Source of the DNA: Trichosphaerium sp. ATCC 40318
Lineage: Eukaryota > Discosea > Flabellinia > Trichosidae
Direction of reading: 5' to 3'
Length of the DNA stretch: 64,000 nt
NCBI GenBank assembly: GCA_038496445.1
Contig: JALMLS010000411.1
Span: forward strand, 62,001-126,000
Position numbers and translations under genes: made by a program. The notes under the pieces were generated by a model. It was not told the origin of the DNA, searched no databases, and saw nothing but the letters and a program-made list of their open reading frames with translations. Below, in pieces: positions 34,035 through 43,719 of this stretch; within the stretch, counting starts at the first letter, position 1, and each line of letters begins with the position of its first letter.

Positions 34035-34309
34035 ATGTATGTAGACTTAGAAGTATCTCTGTACATACAGACACAGGACGTAAAAGCAATTAATCCTGAG
34101 AAAATAATGCTAGTAACTAATGCTATTATGATTGTTGAACAGTTGGTTTTGAGATTGCGTGGTAGGTAGAGTAGTGTCTTATTTAATGGTGTATTGTTTT
34201 AAAAACTATTAAAGGAAAAGCTATTTCAAGATGTCTAGTAATTAGTGTAGGATACAAACAACGGGAGGCAGAAACTCTAGGAAGACTAATACGGGCAATG
34301 AGATTCTAA
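34035..34309 (+). CDS. Small conserved-looking protein, unknown
   Basis: Two exons (34035-34161 and 34215-34309) with a 53-nt intron (GTAGGT...TAAAG) give 73 residues: MYVDLEVSLYIQTQDVKAIN, a hydrophobic helix IMLVTNAIMIVEQLV, and a basic end GRLIRAMRF. The clean intron, correct phase and amphipathic helices support a real gene. I do not recognise it. It lies about 60 bp after the FkbM gene on the same strand. Confidence 0.55.
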
Positions 34310-34449
34310 ACCAATTTTCATCTCCACAGCGGCGAGATGTTTTTCTATTGTTTTCGAATTTCGACGTTCTTTCTTGTTGTTTTTATTTTGTGGTCTTGCG
34401 ATAATGGGACTTACGAGTAATTTTTGTATTTTTTCTTTTATATGAGATT

Positions 34450-34770
34450 GCGGACGAGCAGTTTAGCGCGAGTTTCGGTACCTGGAAGGATTTTCCCCGT
34501 GGATTTTCATGGAGCGTTCCAAAGCAATACCGGTCGTTGCTGGTTCTGAAAATATTTTTTCTCGTATGTGAGCCAATGATAGGTTGCGTGCAAGCAGTTT
34601 AGCGCGAAATTCGGCGCTAACACGGGATTTTCACGTGGATTTTCGTGGAGCTTATAACAATACGTAGAAACAAGCCATGGCAGACAAAGACATAGGCGTA
34701 ACGTCTATGCGGAGGAAAATACTTGCCAACACTTCTGCTGGAAGCTTTGGAAGGGTTGTAATTTGTGATC
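34450..34770 (-). pseudogene. Decayed partial copy of the F-box gene at 37081-38195
   Basis: The minus strand reads TTLPKLPAEVLASIFLRIDV, matching TTLPMLPPEALAKIFLRID of the intact gene, then stops, then LHENPRENPVL and QQRPVLLWN, matching LHENPREKSRL and QQRPVLLWN. A second, partial copy of the same segment follows (KSTGKILP, then TRAKLLVRNL). Stops and frame changes occur throughout, so it is not functional. The internal doubling of the LHENPR-to-LLWN segment shows a tandem duplication before decay. Confidence 0.7.
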
Positions 34771-37080
34771 GTTTGAAACAAAATCTAATGAGTGGAAACG
34801 TCAGTTGCAGTATAACATTGACTCTACCAGTACACCGAGAACAAATGTTAGGGGTCTGGGATACCGTTTGTAGTTGTTTTGTTTCCTGGCTCTTCTATCG
34901 AGGAATTCTGCATCAGCCATGTACTTTTTGTGAGGCTTCAAATATTCAGGATGACGCTCCATCCGCAATGCCTTCCGCACTTATGGGATGTTGTTCTATG
35001 CGTCTCCGTTAAAATAAACTCGTATGAAGCGTAGATGCTTACAGCGTGCGAAAACAATGAGTTTTCTCGTGAGTTGCTGGAACTCTCGTGCAACATCTCT
35101 AATCTCATTGGTGCTTTTTTTTAGATAAATTTATGAGAAAACACGTGGTTTAAATTAAAGACAAATCACTTTCAGAAGGGAATCAGATTTCATGTAAAAA
35201 GACAGTAAACCACTGACCGTGGTTCAAGTTTGGGCATTTTTACTCTTTCGCGTGCACGAGTATCGTGGAATTTGCCTTTGTACATGAGCTATTGGATTGT
35301 TTATCAGAACCATTTGTCTCATGTACTTAGGTACTATTTGCATGCGTTTCAGGAGCGTTGTGAGCCAGAGGCATATAAGCCGAAAACGGTGCGAGTTTTC
35401 ATCATGTAACAACCAAAGAAACGACCGAAAAAACGATAAAAACTGTTACGTTGCGACTGAGTATTACCGTATCGAAAACTTGGCACTACTTAAATAGGCG
35501 TTGTAGGTCGACTGTGAGCTAATCTGAACCGTTTTTTCGACCAAAAAGGTTGCTAATGCCGGCTACTGCTGTATTTAAATACTGCAACGGACGGGAAAGG
35601 TATCGACACTAAAATAAACGCTTTTGAATAGTTAAGTGCCAAAACTAACCGCAAGCGATTGGTAGTCCTGAATACAACCCGCGTATGTTTGTAGTGCGCT
35701 GTGGGCGCTTTTTGGTTGAAACGTGTTTATTAATACAATGATATGCTGTGTCGCCAAGATTCGGTATGTTAAATGCTCACTGGGTAGCAATAGCACTTTA
35801 AAACCCTTCGTACTTTTATTCGCTTGATTTCGTCTGGTTTTCTCTAAAAGCTTAGTGGATCATCAAATGTCACCTAAGAACTCGTCTTAAAGGAAAAATT
35901 CAGTTCGAGCGAAATTTCCGTAATCACTGCGGCGTAGAAATGGAGAAATGAACCGGTTCGTTTCAAAATTCGTGTAATGGTTTTCTTAGCAAGATTTAGC
36001 AGAATATGCTTCCATTTCCTCTGTACCGAACATAGAAACGGTGCGCACCATGTCTGTATCAAAAAAAATAAAATTTAGCATTGAAAACGGAATTTAATTT
36101 CTTGCAAGCACGTTTTGCAAACCAAACCACCACCGATACCGTTTTTACGCGTGAATACAGCCATTGCAAGGGTTTGTGAGCGTTTCGAAATGTGCATTAT
36201 CCATATTTTAAGTAGTACAGTAGATATTTCGGTGAAGAGTATCCCATAATTTATTTTTTGTATGTTTGTACGTGTATAAAAGTTGCACCAACTTTCCCTA
36301 ATATCGATGAGCAATCATCAGCCTAATGAATTTGCCTCTCGTTAACCAAACGTCTTGAGCAAAGCTGTTAGTGATTTGGCCACACGACGGGCCCAGTGTT
36401 GCGCTGTTACCTAGTTAGGGTATAAGATCGGTAGGATAGTAATGTAAACCCGATCGCAGCGATCATTGTAGAATGATAAACAATACTGGGCTGACGATGG
36501 GGGAGTTCCGTAACAAAGGACATTCAAGCCTCCCACTGTTTTTGCTAAACAATAGTAAAATGACGTAGTAATACAACAAAAATAGGTATGCACTGGATGT
36601 AATAAAAAAATGTAGCTCCGTAAATAAAACGTTGGTATAGAATGGTATTTGTTATTTTTGCATAAGAGATATTGGTATTCGTTAATATTATTACTGGCGT
36701 TATACCATATTGCTGTGGTTTGAACTGCTTTTTTGTCAGTCAAAACTCAACTGATTTTGCGCTTTCTTGAAACGTTATGACTTAGATATCATTCCTCTGT
36801 GATACTTAACTGGTTGGAGCACCGTCACGTTCTACTTCCCAAGTTGGTCAGGAAGCAACTATACAGTCAATCTCTTGGACCAACTCATCCGAATTTAGAA
36901 ATGTAAAATAAAGAATTTTAATACGACTGTGAATACCTTAGCGATTAACAAAGAGTACGTGGTTCTGAACACAAAAAACCCCCAAGTATAGAAGAATGAC
37001 AAGTTTTGGTGGGTACATTAGAAATGGTACAGGGCGTTGGTTACAATAGTTTATTAAATTTTTACAAAAAACGATTAATA
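34771..37080. other. Long stretch without recognisable genes
   Basis: The ORFs here (for example 36411-36743 and 35874-36314 on the minus strand) have no family features, usable starts with splice structure, or repeat content that I recognise. One CACGTG lies near 35142. It may hold further decayed sequence of the F-box family or regulatory DNA. Confidence 0.4.
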
Positions 37081-38195
37081 TTAGTTGCGAGAAGATCTTC
37101 TTCTATTGCGATTAGAATTTCGCCTTCCATTATTTTTCTTGTCCTTTTTTGCCTTTCGATGATGGGGGCTTCCTCGCGGAAATTTCACCTCTGCCATATA
37201 TTTTATATCCGGCTTAACGTACTTCGGATGCCGTACTAACCATTGTTGCTTTTGTACGTCCGTTGCTTCTAGGAGTTGAAGTATAAACTGTGACTCAGCC
37301 AAGACGCCAAGAATAAATACATTGCCCTGTTTGTAAAAGAACGGGTATATGTCCCATTCGGCGTTCATTTGAACCAGATCTTCCAGTTCAATCAAGGAGG
37401 AGTACAACCGCTCCTTCAGTATGCCAGTGCGAAACAGAGCTATGCTGCCGATATCGCACATTGTATCAAAATCAGAGATAAGGAAACCACCCTTATCGAT
37501 AAGATTTGGTGTATTTGCCAATACACACGATTGCCCCAGAAAACATTCTGCAGCGTATCTTCTTTGGCACTCTCTCAGTACCTCTTTGTTGAATGAAACT
37601 ACGAAAAAAGTCAGAGACGCGATGAAAACGTGGGTGAAAATTGCTCGTTTTTAACAACGTACCTTTCCATTGGTTGACAGGAATATAACAGCGTAACCGT
37701 AGATTTCTTCTCCTCAACCTTGTCGACACGGTCCATGTGAACCAACAATCTTCAGCCATTTGAACTTTGGCAAAAAACTTCTCCACCATACCGTCGATAG
37801 TCTTTTTAGAAATTTGCGAGACAGCCGCTGGACCTTCGTTTCCTTAAATATGTTCGTTAGAGAGACAACAAATAGCTTAACGATAAATACGCACCAACGT
37901 TCCAAAGCAACACCGGCCGTTGTTGGTTGTCTGGTAATATCTTCTGTTTGACATTTAAAGGCCATAGGTTGCGCACAAGTAGTTTAGAGCGTGTTTCAGA
38001 GCTTAGACGGGATTTTTCCCTTGGATTTTCGTGGAGCAAATAAAAATGTTTGGACACAAAGCCACATAAGCCATGGCAGACACAAGACACAGCCGTAACG
38101 TCTATGCGTAGGAATATTTTTGCCAACGCTTCTGGTGGAAGCATTGGAAGAGTTGTTAGATGAGATAGCTGAGATACAGTTCTTTTTGCTTTCAT
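37081..38195 (-). CDS. F-box protein with basic C-terminal tail
   Basis: Three exons (37895-38195, 37663-37842, 37081-37598) with 52- and 64-nt introns (GTGCGT and GTACGT donors) encode 332 residues from the ATG at 38195. The F-box is TTLPMLPPEALAKIFLRID followed by TAVSCVCHGLCGFV, which would bind Skp1. The rest (AEDCWFTWTVSTRL, DKGGFLISDFDTMCDIGSIA, EATDVQKQQWLVRHPKYV) is a probable substrate-binding domain I cannot name. The tail is Lys/Arg-rich (HHRKAKKDKKNNGRRNSN), probably nuclear or nucleic-acid binding. A decayed copy lies 3 kb away. Confidence 0.72.
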
Positions 38196-38891
38196 GTTGT
38201 ATGTGTGTTGTTTGCGAATTATGGTTTAAAATGCCAGAAATTTTGAAATTTCGACAAATATTCATAAAAACTGTAACGGTTATTATTTTACTTCTTTGTA
38301 TTTGGCGTAGGCGCATTCCTTACAGTGATATACACTGTGGACTACTTTTTTGAATACCCGCTAAAATAGAAATGTGTCGGTTGGACCGTTAAACCGTTAC
38401 GAAACTTGCGAAAAAAATCGTAAAACTATTTGTCTGTTAGTGGATATCCAAAAGTAATCTTCACGTCTCCACTTCTCAGCTAGGCCTACGGACGCCTAGG
38501 GTCATTCTGACGCGTTTTCTAAAAAAATTCTCTTCGATATTGTGCGTGACGGTTCGATTTAGACTATTTGTGCGTTTTTTCGCCCTTTTTAGGTCCAAAA
38601 GCGATTTTCTCGAGGTATTAAGAACGATTCGGTAGGTTAGGAACACAAACTTTGAAACGGCGTTCGGTTTTGTTAAAAACGCTTAAAATTAGTCATTTAC
38701 GCTTGATTTTTAGTTTGTAGCTCTGTTTAGGATCTAAACGTGCACTTACAGACGTGCACAGCATTAAACACTTGAAAAGATTGCAATTGGCCTTTTTTAG
38801 ATAATTACGAACACGAGAAGGGTTTAACCAACGTTTACTTTTTTATGTCGCATTTTTTACACTAAAATTACATTTCCGCATCTGTACATGA
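38196..38891. other. Intergenic, nothing recognised
   Basis: Upstream of the F-box gene and downstream of the OTU gene. No exon, RNA gene or clear repeat is visible. Confidence 0.45.
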
Positions 38892-40318
38892 CTAATTCTT
38901 GTACATACTTTTGTAGTACTCTTCCATAGATTGTTGTATAGCCGCTTGTTCTAGTTCCCAATCGCTTGTATCATTAGCACGTGCTTCCTTTGCAGAACTC
39001 TGTAAAGTCTGCTGAAAAAGTTGCTCCTCGATATTTTCCTTCTCGGAATCACGAACGACATCTGATATAACCATATCGTCAATGTGGTCTCTCTCAGAGC
39101 TTTCTTTAACAGCTTCAACAGCGACTTGATCTGCAACCATCTAACAAATACTTAGCACGTGAAAGAAACGTTGAAGCAAGTATTTGTACGTACACCTGGC
39201 TGTAAGTTTGGTAAACCTAGGCCAACACCAACACTTGGGTTTGTTAAATCACGGATACTATTGTAATGGTTTCCTGCGTGATAACTAAGTCTCATTGGAG
39301 GGTCATCTGTGTTGTACTGATCCTGGAATATATTTATAGGTTCTATAAAGTCAAATGAGTTGAGTGTAAATCATATGAAAAGCAGTTAAGCTTTTTTTTG
39401 ACTTGTTTCGTACCTATGTCGTAGCAGTGTATTTCTATTGGTCTATTATACATCTCTGAAAGGGCTTGTAGCTCTAGGTTGTTACCAAAGCACTTATTTT
39501 GCCTCTTGCGGTTAATATACGCTTCAAACTCTTGAGTAACAAATTGGGAATAATGATCGCGTTCTTTCTCCTACAAAAGCATTACACCACGCGTCCCTAT
39601 TGACTTCTACATCCTTCTAGAGCTTAGAAAGGATTCAAGCATACCATATAATCCATGCACAAACGTCTGACCTCATCATGCATACCCTCATCGCCATAAA
39701 TTTGGTCCGCTTTGACAGTTTAGTGAAAAATTTTGAGAAGTACAAAAAAACTTTTTCTTATGCTTACCAACAGCTCTAAACAAGCAATTACCATCCATAG
39801 CGACGCGATACAATGCGTAGTTTTTTTCAGCGCTTAATCTGGCTTCCCAAGCGTCCTCGTCGTATTTCTTTGTTGGTTAGTTGGTTTTTTTTGGCTCGTA
39901 GGGAAGTACGTACTGTGTCGCCTTGTTCTATGGCTGCCATAGCGTTGTACAGAGATTTTACAGTATTACCTCGTTCATCGTCAGAATTGTACCCGGTGTC
40001 ATTCTTTGCATTGTTTTGTTTGGGTTCGCGGCGTCTGAGGTCTCTTTTCTTCGGTTGTGGGCAACAACTAACGTCACTTTGGCGTTTTTGACCGGAAGTG
40101 CGTGTTTGGTGCCTTCGCGTTGCGTTATTGGAGTTGTAGATAGAATTATTGTAATCTTCAATTGTGTAAGGTTTTTCTTCGGTTTTGTTGGCGGTTTCTT
40201 CACTGCTGCTCGGCTGATTGTTTTTTGAGGTGGCTCTGGCGTTATTTAATTTGTTTTCACCTTGATTTGTTTTTTTTTGAGGTTTCTTAGGATCCTGCGC
40301 ATCTAAAGTAATGCGCAT
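38892..40318 (-). CDS. OTUD5-like deubiquitinase
   Basis: Six exons (39914-40318, 39768-39867, 39645-39709, 39414-39570, 39194-39342, 38892-39140) join to 374 residues from the ATG at 40318. A low-complexity Asn/Lys/Gln N-terminus leads to GYNSDDER and then the OTU domain: RVAMDGNCLFRAVADQIYGD with the catalytic Asp and Cys, VRRLCMDYM, EFEAYINRKRQNKCFGNN, LSEMYNRPIEIHCYD, and SYHAGNHYNSI with the catalytic His. GVGLGLPNLQPG after it is shared with OTUD5. A C-terminal UIM-like helix (ELEQAAIQQSMEEYYKSM) would bind ubiquitin, also as in OTUD5. OTUD5-type enzymes cleave Lys63/Lys48 ubiquitin chains in signalling. Confidence 0.87.
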
Positions 40319-40588
40319 ATTGTATTTCTATGCGTTGTAACACCTTGAGCTGTTCGTTGAAGTGAAAAGCAATGCCTTATCAAATAGTGACTTAACCCGC
40401 AATTTCTCGTCTTCTAGCCTACTCGTCTTCTGTGAACTGTACAAGATTAAGCCCAACTTATCACGTCAGTTTTTCTTCCACCTGAGGAAATGGCATAGCT
40501 GGTTTGACATTTTAACAAACGTGCACCCATTCACATGTTCACGAACAGGACAAATGCTAAAAGTGTAAAAATACCTTTATTCTAGAGC

Positions 40589-42273
40589 CTAGCAAACGCT
40601 TTGTAATACAGGTGATAGACTAGGTACAAGTTTTCCTAGCATGCAATAGTTCCATGGAATAAACGAGTCTGGTTTAGGATATCTTACATGGTAATCCATC
40701 AAGCGTATAGCCAAGTCAAGAGTATCCATTTTGTCTGAAATTTCGCGTTTTTCAATCAAATCATTCTGTAACTTTTCAAGTGCTTCTTGTGGACTTATCA
40801 TCGCTTTAAAGTTAGAAAAATCTTCTCTTTGTTCTTCTGTTTCAAAACATCTTGCTCTCCATACAAGTGCAATACGTAGATTTTCGGTTTTGTAAGAAGC
40901 TAGTTTTTTCCCGTTTGAAACAAGTATCCAGTCATCATCTTTCACGTGCTTTAATTCGTTTATAGCCTCTTTATCCATTTGAGGTAGGTGATCATCAGGT
41001 AAGTACTCAGCTGTGCCGTGAGGCTATAAATATAATATTAAGAGCAATAGGAAGCAACTAGTCATGACGTACAATAACGGTACCATCTAATATGATCGCA
41101 GTGTTTGGCTTTGGAGGAACTTTAACAACTCTTTATTTTGAACGTAAGTAATGGGTATGGGCTGCTATTCGTACCTTCCTGTACCTTCTGGATAGAAGTA
41201 AAATTCACCACCTTTGTTAGTCGTGTTGGTCCATGGATGGATGTACGCTACACCTTGGATTTGAGGTATTCGTTTCTTGATAAGGAACGTCAGGAATAGT
41301 TGATATGAGGCAGTACCTTGTTCCACAAAGTAGACTCTTGCATTGCTACAAGTAACCATTGAGGTAAACTGAAACGCGTTGCTCCAAAAAAGTAAGGTAC
41401 ATCATAGTGAAGAGGTGCAAGTTGTCCAGGAAGGTTTATAATAACAGTCATTTGGAATGGATCCAAAACAGGTCGCCCTGGACACACAGATTGCACCTAT
41501 CGCGAGTGACGCATTAGTTTTTAGTATAAAAAATCAGTGTTAAACGTCATACCTTATTGAGGTACTCTTCAGAGTCGAATAAGACGCGAAAGATAGGTTC
41601 GTTTAATCTACAGAAAACAGTCAATAAAATATTATTTTCTTTAATGTTACTGTCGCACTTGTCAAAAATGTAGTTACTGAATAGTTGCATGCGATCTACC
41701 AACTTCTGGTATAGCTCCTTCCTTCCATTTAATCCTCCATAAAGCAAATAATGTCTTGCAATATCCAATCTTTGAGGGAAAATCTAAAGAAACTGAGCGC
41801 TGACGAAAAAAACAGGAAGCACTTACACACGTGGTGCCCTCTTTGTTCGGAATTAAGTATGGGTGAAGGCAAGTGCCATTCACTAACGCTTGTCCTTCGC
41901 CAGCGTGCTCATAAGTAGACGTAACTAGGGAAGAAACTAAGATAAGATAACACGTGTACAAGAAGAACTGTTGGCCACAGTTGTTGACAAAAAAATCATG
42001 TGAAGAGCTTTTTCGTACTATCTTTCGACGCTGTCTTGTATGTCTTTATGTTTTTTACCATATCCAACAGTTTATCAATTTCCTTGTCGCTCCAAATATT
42101 AGAAATTGTAAAATACTTGTTCTGTAAGTGTATTGGTGATATAGGCCCTAAACTGGGTTCATTTCGCGTATTTACGAGCGCGTACGGCTTGTTTGCATCT
42201 TAGCCATGTATCCTATTCCAACGGCAATAATCACGCATATTAATAGTCCATAACAATAGCCTGAACCTGCCAT
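40589..42273 (-). CDS. Membrane-anchored cupin-fold Fe/2OG-oxygenase-like protein
   Basis: Eight exons (42186-42273, 42019-42147, 41827-41924, 41553-41783, 41317-41496, 41175-41275, 41073-41130, 40589-41023) total 1,320 nt, 439 residues, all phases consistent. The N-terminus has one membrane helix (YGLLICVIIAVGIGYMA), giving a lumenal or extracellular enzyme. Then WSDKEIDKLL, HAGEGQALVNGTCLHPY, RLDIARHYLLYGGLNGRKEL, and a double-stranded beta-helix core: PGQLAPLHYDVPYFFGATRF with HxD, GEFYFYPEG, DGTVIPHGTAEYLPDD with the distal His, and LRIALVWRARCF with an Arg where 2OG would bind. I do not recognise a characterised family. Substrate unknown. Confidence 0.65.
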
Positions 42274-42381
42274 ATGAACCCCAAACGATGAGCCTTCTGA
42301 TTGACTGCGCTTAACTCTACATCAAACTAGCTTAAAATAACCTGACGCATTTTTGGATCTGTTGTGTACTTTATTGCTCAC

Positions 42382-43371
42382 CTATGTGGTGAGACTCTTT
42401 GGATACAATTCTCTTGGTTCGTTTATAGGATCAGGCCATGATAATACAGTATCATCTGGTCGTGGAAACATGTAACCGCAGTTTAAACATGCCATTACTG
42501 TGAACTTTGAGATGAATTTCCGAAATGCGCCTTCATCGTTGTGAACTGCTGATAAATCCAATGCTTTGTCGTTACACTTAAAGTATTCTATAGCACCGTA
42601 TGTGAGCAAGTCGTGACTACCTTGAGTTGATAACCATTTACAAACATCAACATGATAACCTTCCACTGCGTTTTCCATAACTGTATTAACAAATTCATGA
42701 TGTGCCTCTTCGTTACTTACGTCCACGTGATTAACAAGTAATTTTACGATCTCTAAATGACCATTTCCTCCGGCAAATTTAGCTGCTAGACAATCAGATC
42801 CCATTACATTAGCGCCTTGTTTTAAAAGAAAGGAAACAATTTGTACATGTCCAAATCTGGCTGCATACTTCAAAGCGTAATCATCGTCTGCGTGAACATC
42901 TGCTCCAATAAGGTGTAGCCATTTAACAGTGTTAAAGTGTCCGTTTTGAGCAGCTACGCCTATAGCATATCCTCCTTTCGCATTTGGATCAGCACCACGC
43001 TTAAAGCACCATTGAGCTGCTATCAAGTGTCCATTCTCACATGCACAGCGAAAGGCGTAATCATGGTAGTATCTAACGTTCGCTCCATTTTCTACAAGCG
43101 TTTGCATAAACTCAACGTTTCCAGTACGCGACGATTCTCCCAGTGCGTTGTCCTTTTCAGATTGAGGCGTATCAGCGTGTTTTGCGTACCAATTTACTAT
43201 TTTTTTTGCTTTTTTCTGTATTGCGTACACCAGGATAGCGCTGTACTTTGCTCCAGGTGCGTATTGGCCTAGAAAGTCTATTTGGTTTGTTTCAATGACT
43301 TCTTTAAGAAGTTTAAGGTCATCTTGTCTAATGGCTTCTCCCGCTTGTTTCATTTTCAAACTTTGCTCCAT
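42382..43371 (-). CDS. Intronless ankyrin-repeat protein
   Basis: A single 329-residue frame from the ATG at 43371. Six to seven ankyrin repeats of the type common in amoeba-associated giant viruses and their hosts: HDYAFRCACENGHLIAAQW, GGYAIGVAAQNGHFNTVKW, DDYALKYAARFGHVQIVSF, AAKFAGGNGHLEIVKLLV. The last 60 residues include CLNCGYMFPRPDD, a possible metal-binding turn. Ankyrin repeats bind proteins; partner unknown. Having no intron where neighbours have many suggests retroposition or transfer, but base composition is not visibly different. Confidence 0.82.
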   Translation of the reverse strand: MEQSLKMKQAGEAIRQDDLKLLKEVIETNQIDFLGQYAPGAKYSAILVYAIQKKAKKIVNWYAKHADTPQSEKDNALGESSRTGNVEFMQTLVENGANVRYYHDYAFRCACENGHLIAAQWCFKRGADPNAKGGYAIGVAAQNGHFNTVKWLHLIGADVHADDDYALKYAARFGHVQIVSFLLKQGANVMGSDCLAAKFAGGNGHLEIVKLLVNHVDVSNEEAHHEFVNTVMENAVEGYHVDVCKWLSTQGSHDLLTYGAIEYFKCNDKALDLSAVHNDEGAFRKFISKFTVMACLNCGYMFPRPDDTVLSWPDPINEPRELYPKSLTT

Positions 43372-43719
43372 CAGAATAGTGTTGACTTTGATCTACTTCA
43401 CGTGTATGAACTGTCACACACCATAACAATGAACGCTCCATCGTGTTTGCGTAGCGCGGGAACAACTCTTTTGTCATCCATTGGTAAGCGCTAAACGATT
43501 CAAAGTCAAGCTTATTTTCTATCCACAATTAAATCAACAAGTTTCATTTTTTTTGTCTACAAATACAAGTTACGCCTCTTTTAATTGAGTACTAGTGTAC
43601 CCAAAAAAATAGAAGATTTCTTTTCGTATCCCTAAAGTCGATGTGAGGAAAACTGCTGTTGACTTCAGAATTCAACTTCTACTTGCAAAAAGAAGGTGTA
43701 ACATCGTCTTACTCAACCG
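43372..43719. other. Short intergenic region
   Basis: A minus-strand frame (43328-43528) has no ATG and no recognised family. One CACGTG lies near 43400. The region must hold the promoters of two divergent genes. Confidence 0.4.

Noticed and set aside
35224-36314. Three minus-strand ORFs of 62-79 residues
   Set aside because: No family features and not joinable by plausible introns; open frames of this size are expected by chance.
36411-36743. Minus-strand ORF of 110 residues rich in Tyr and Cys
   Set aside because: Begins at an ATG but has no recognised motif or intron support; kept only as a note in the empty region.
42000-42203. Plus-strand hydrophobic ORF
   Set aside because: The minus strand here holds exons of the anchored oxygenase-like gene with consistent phases; the plus frame is a shadow.
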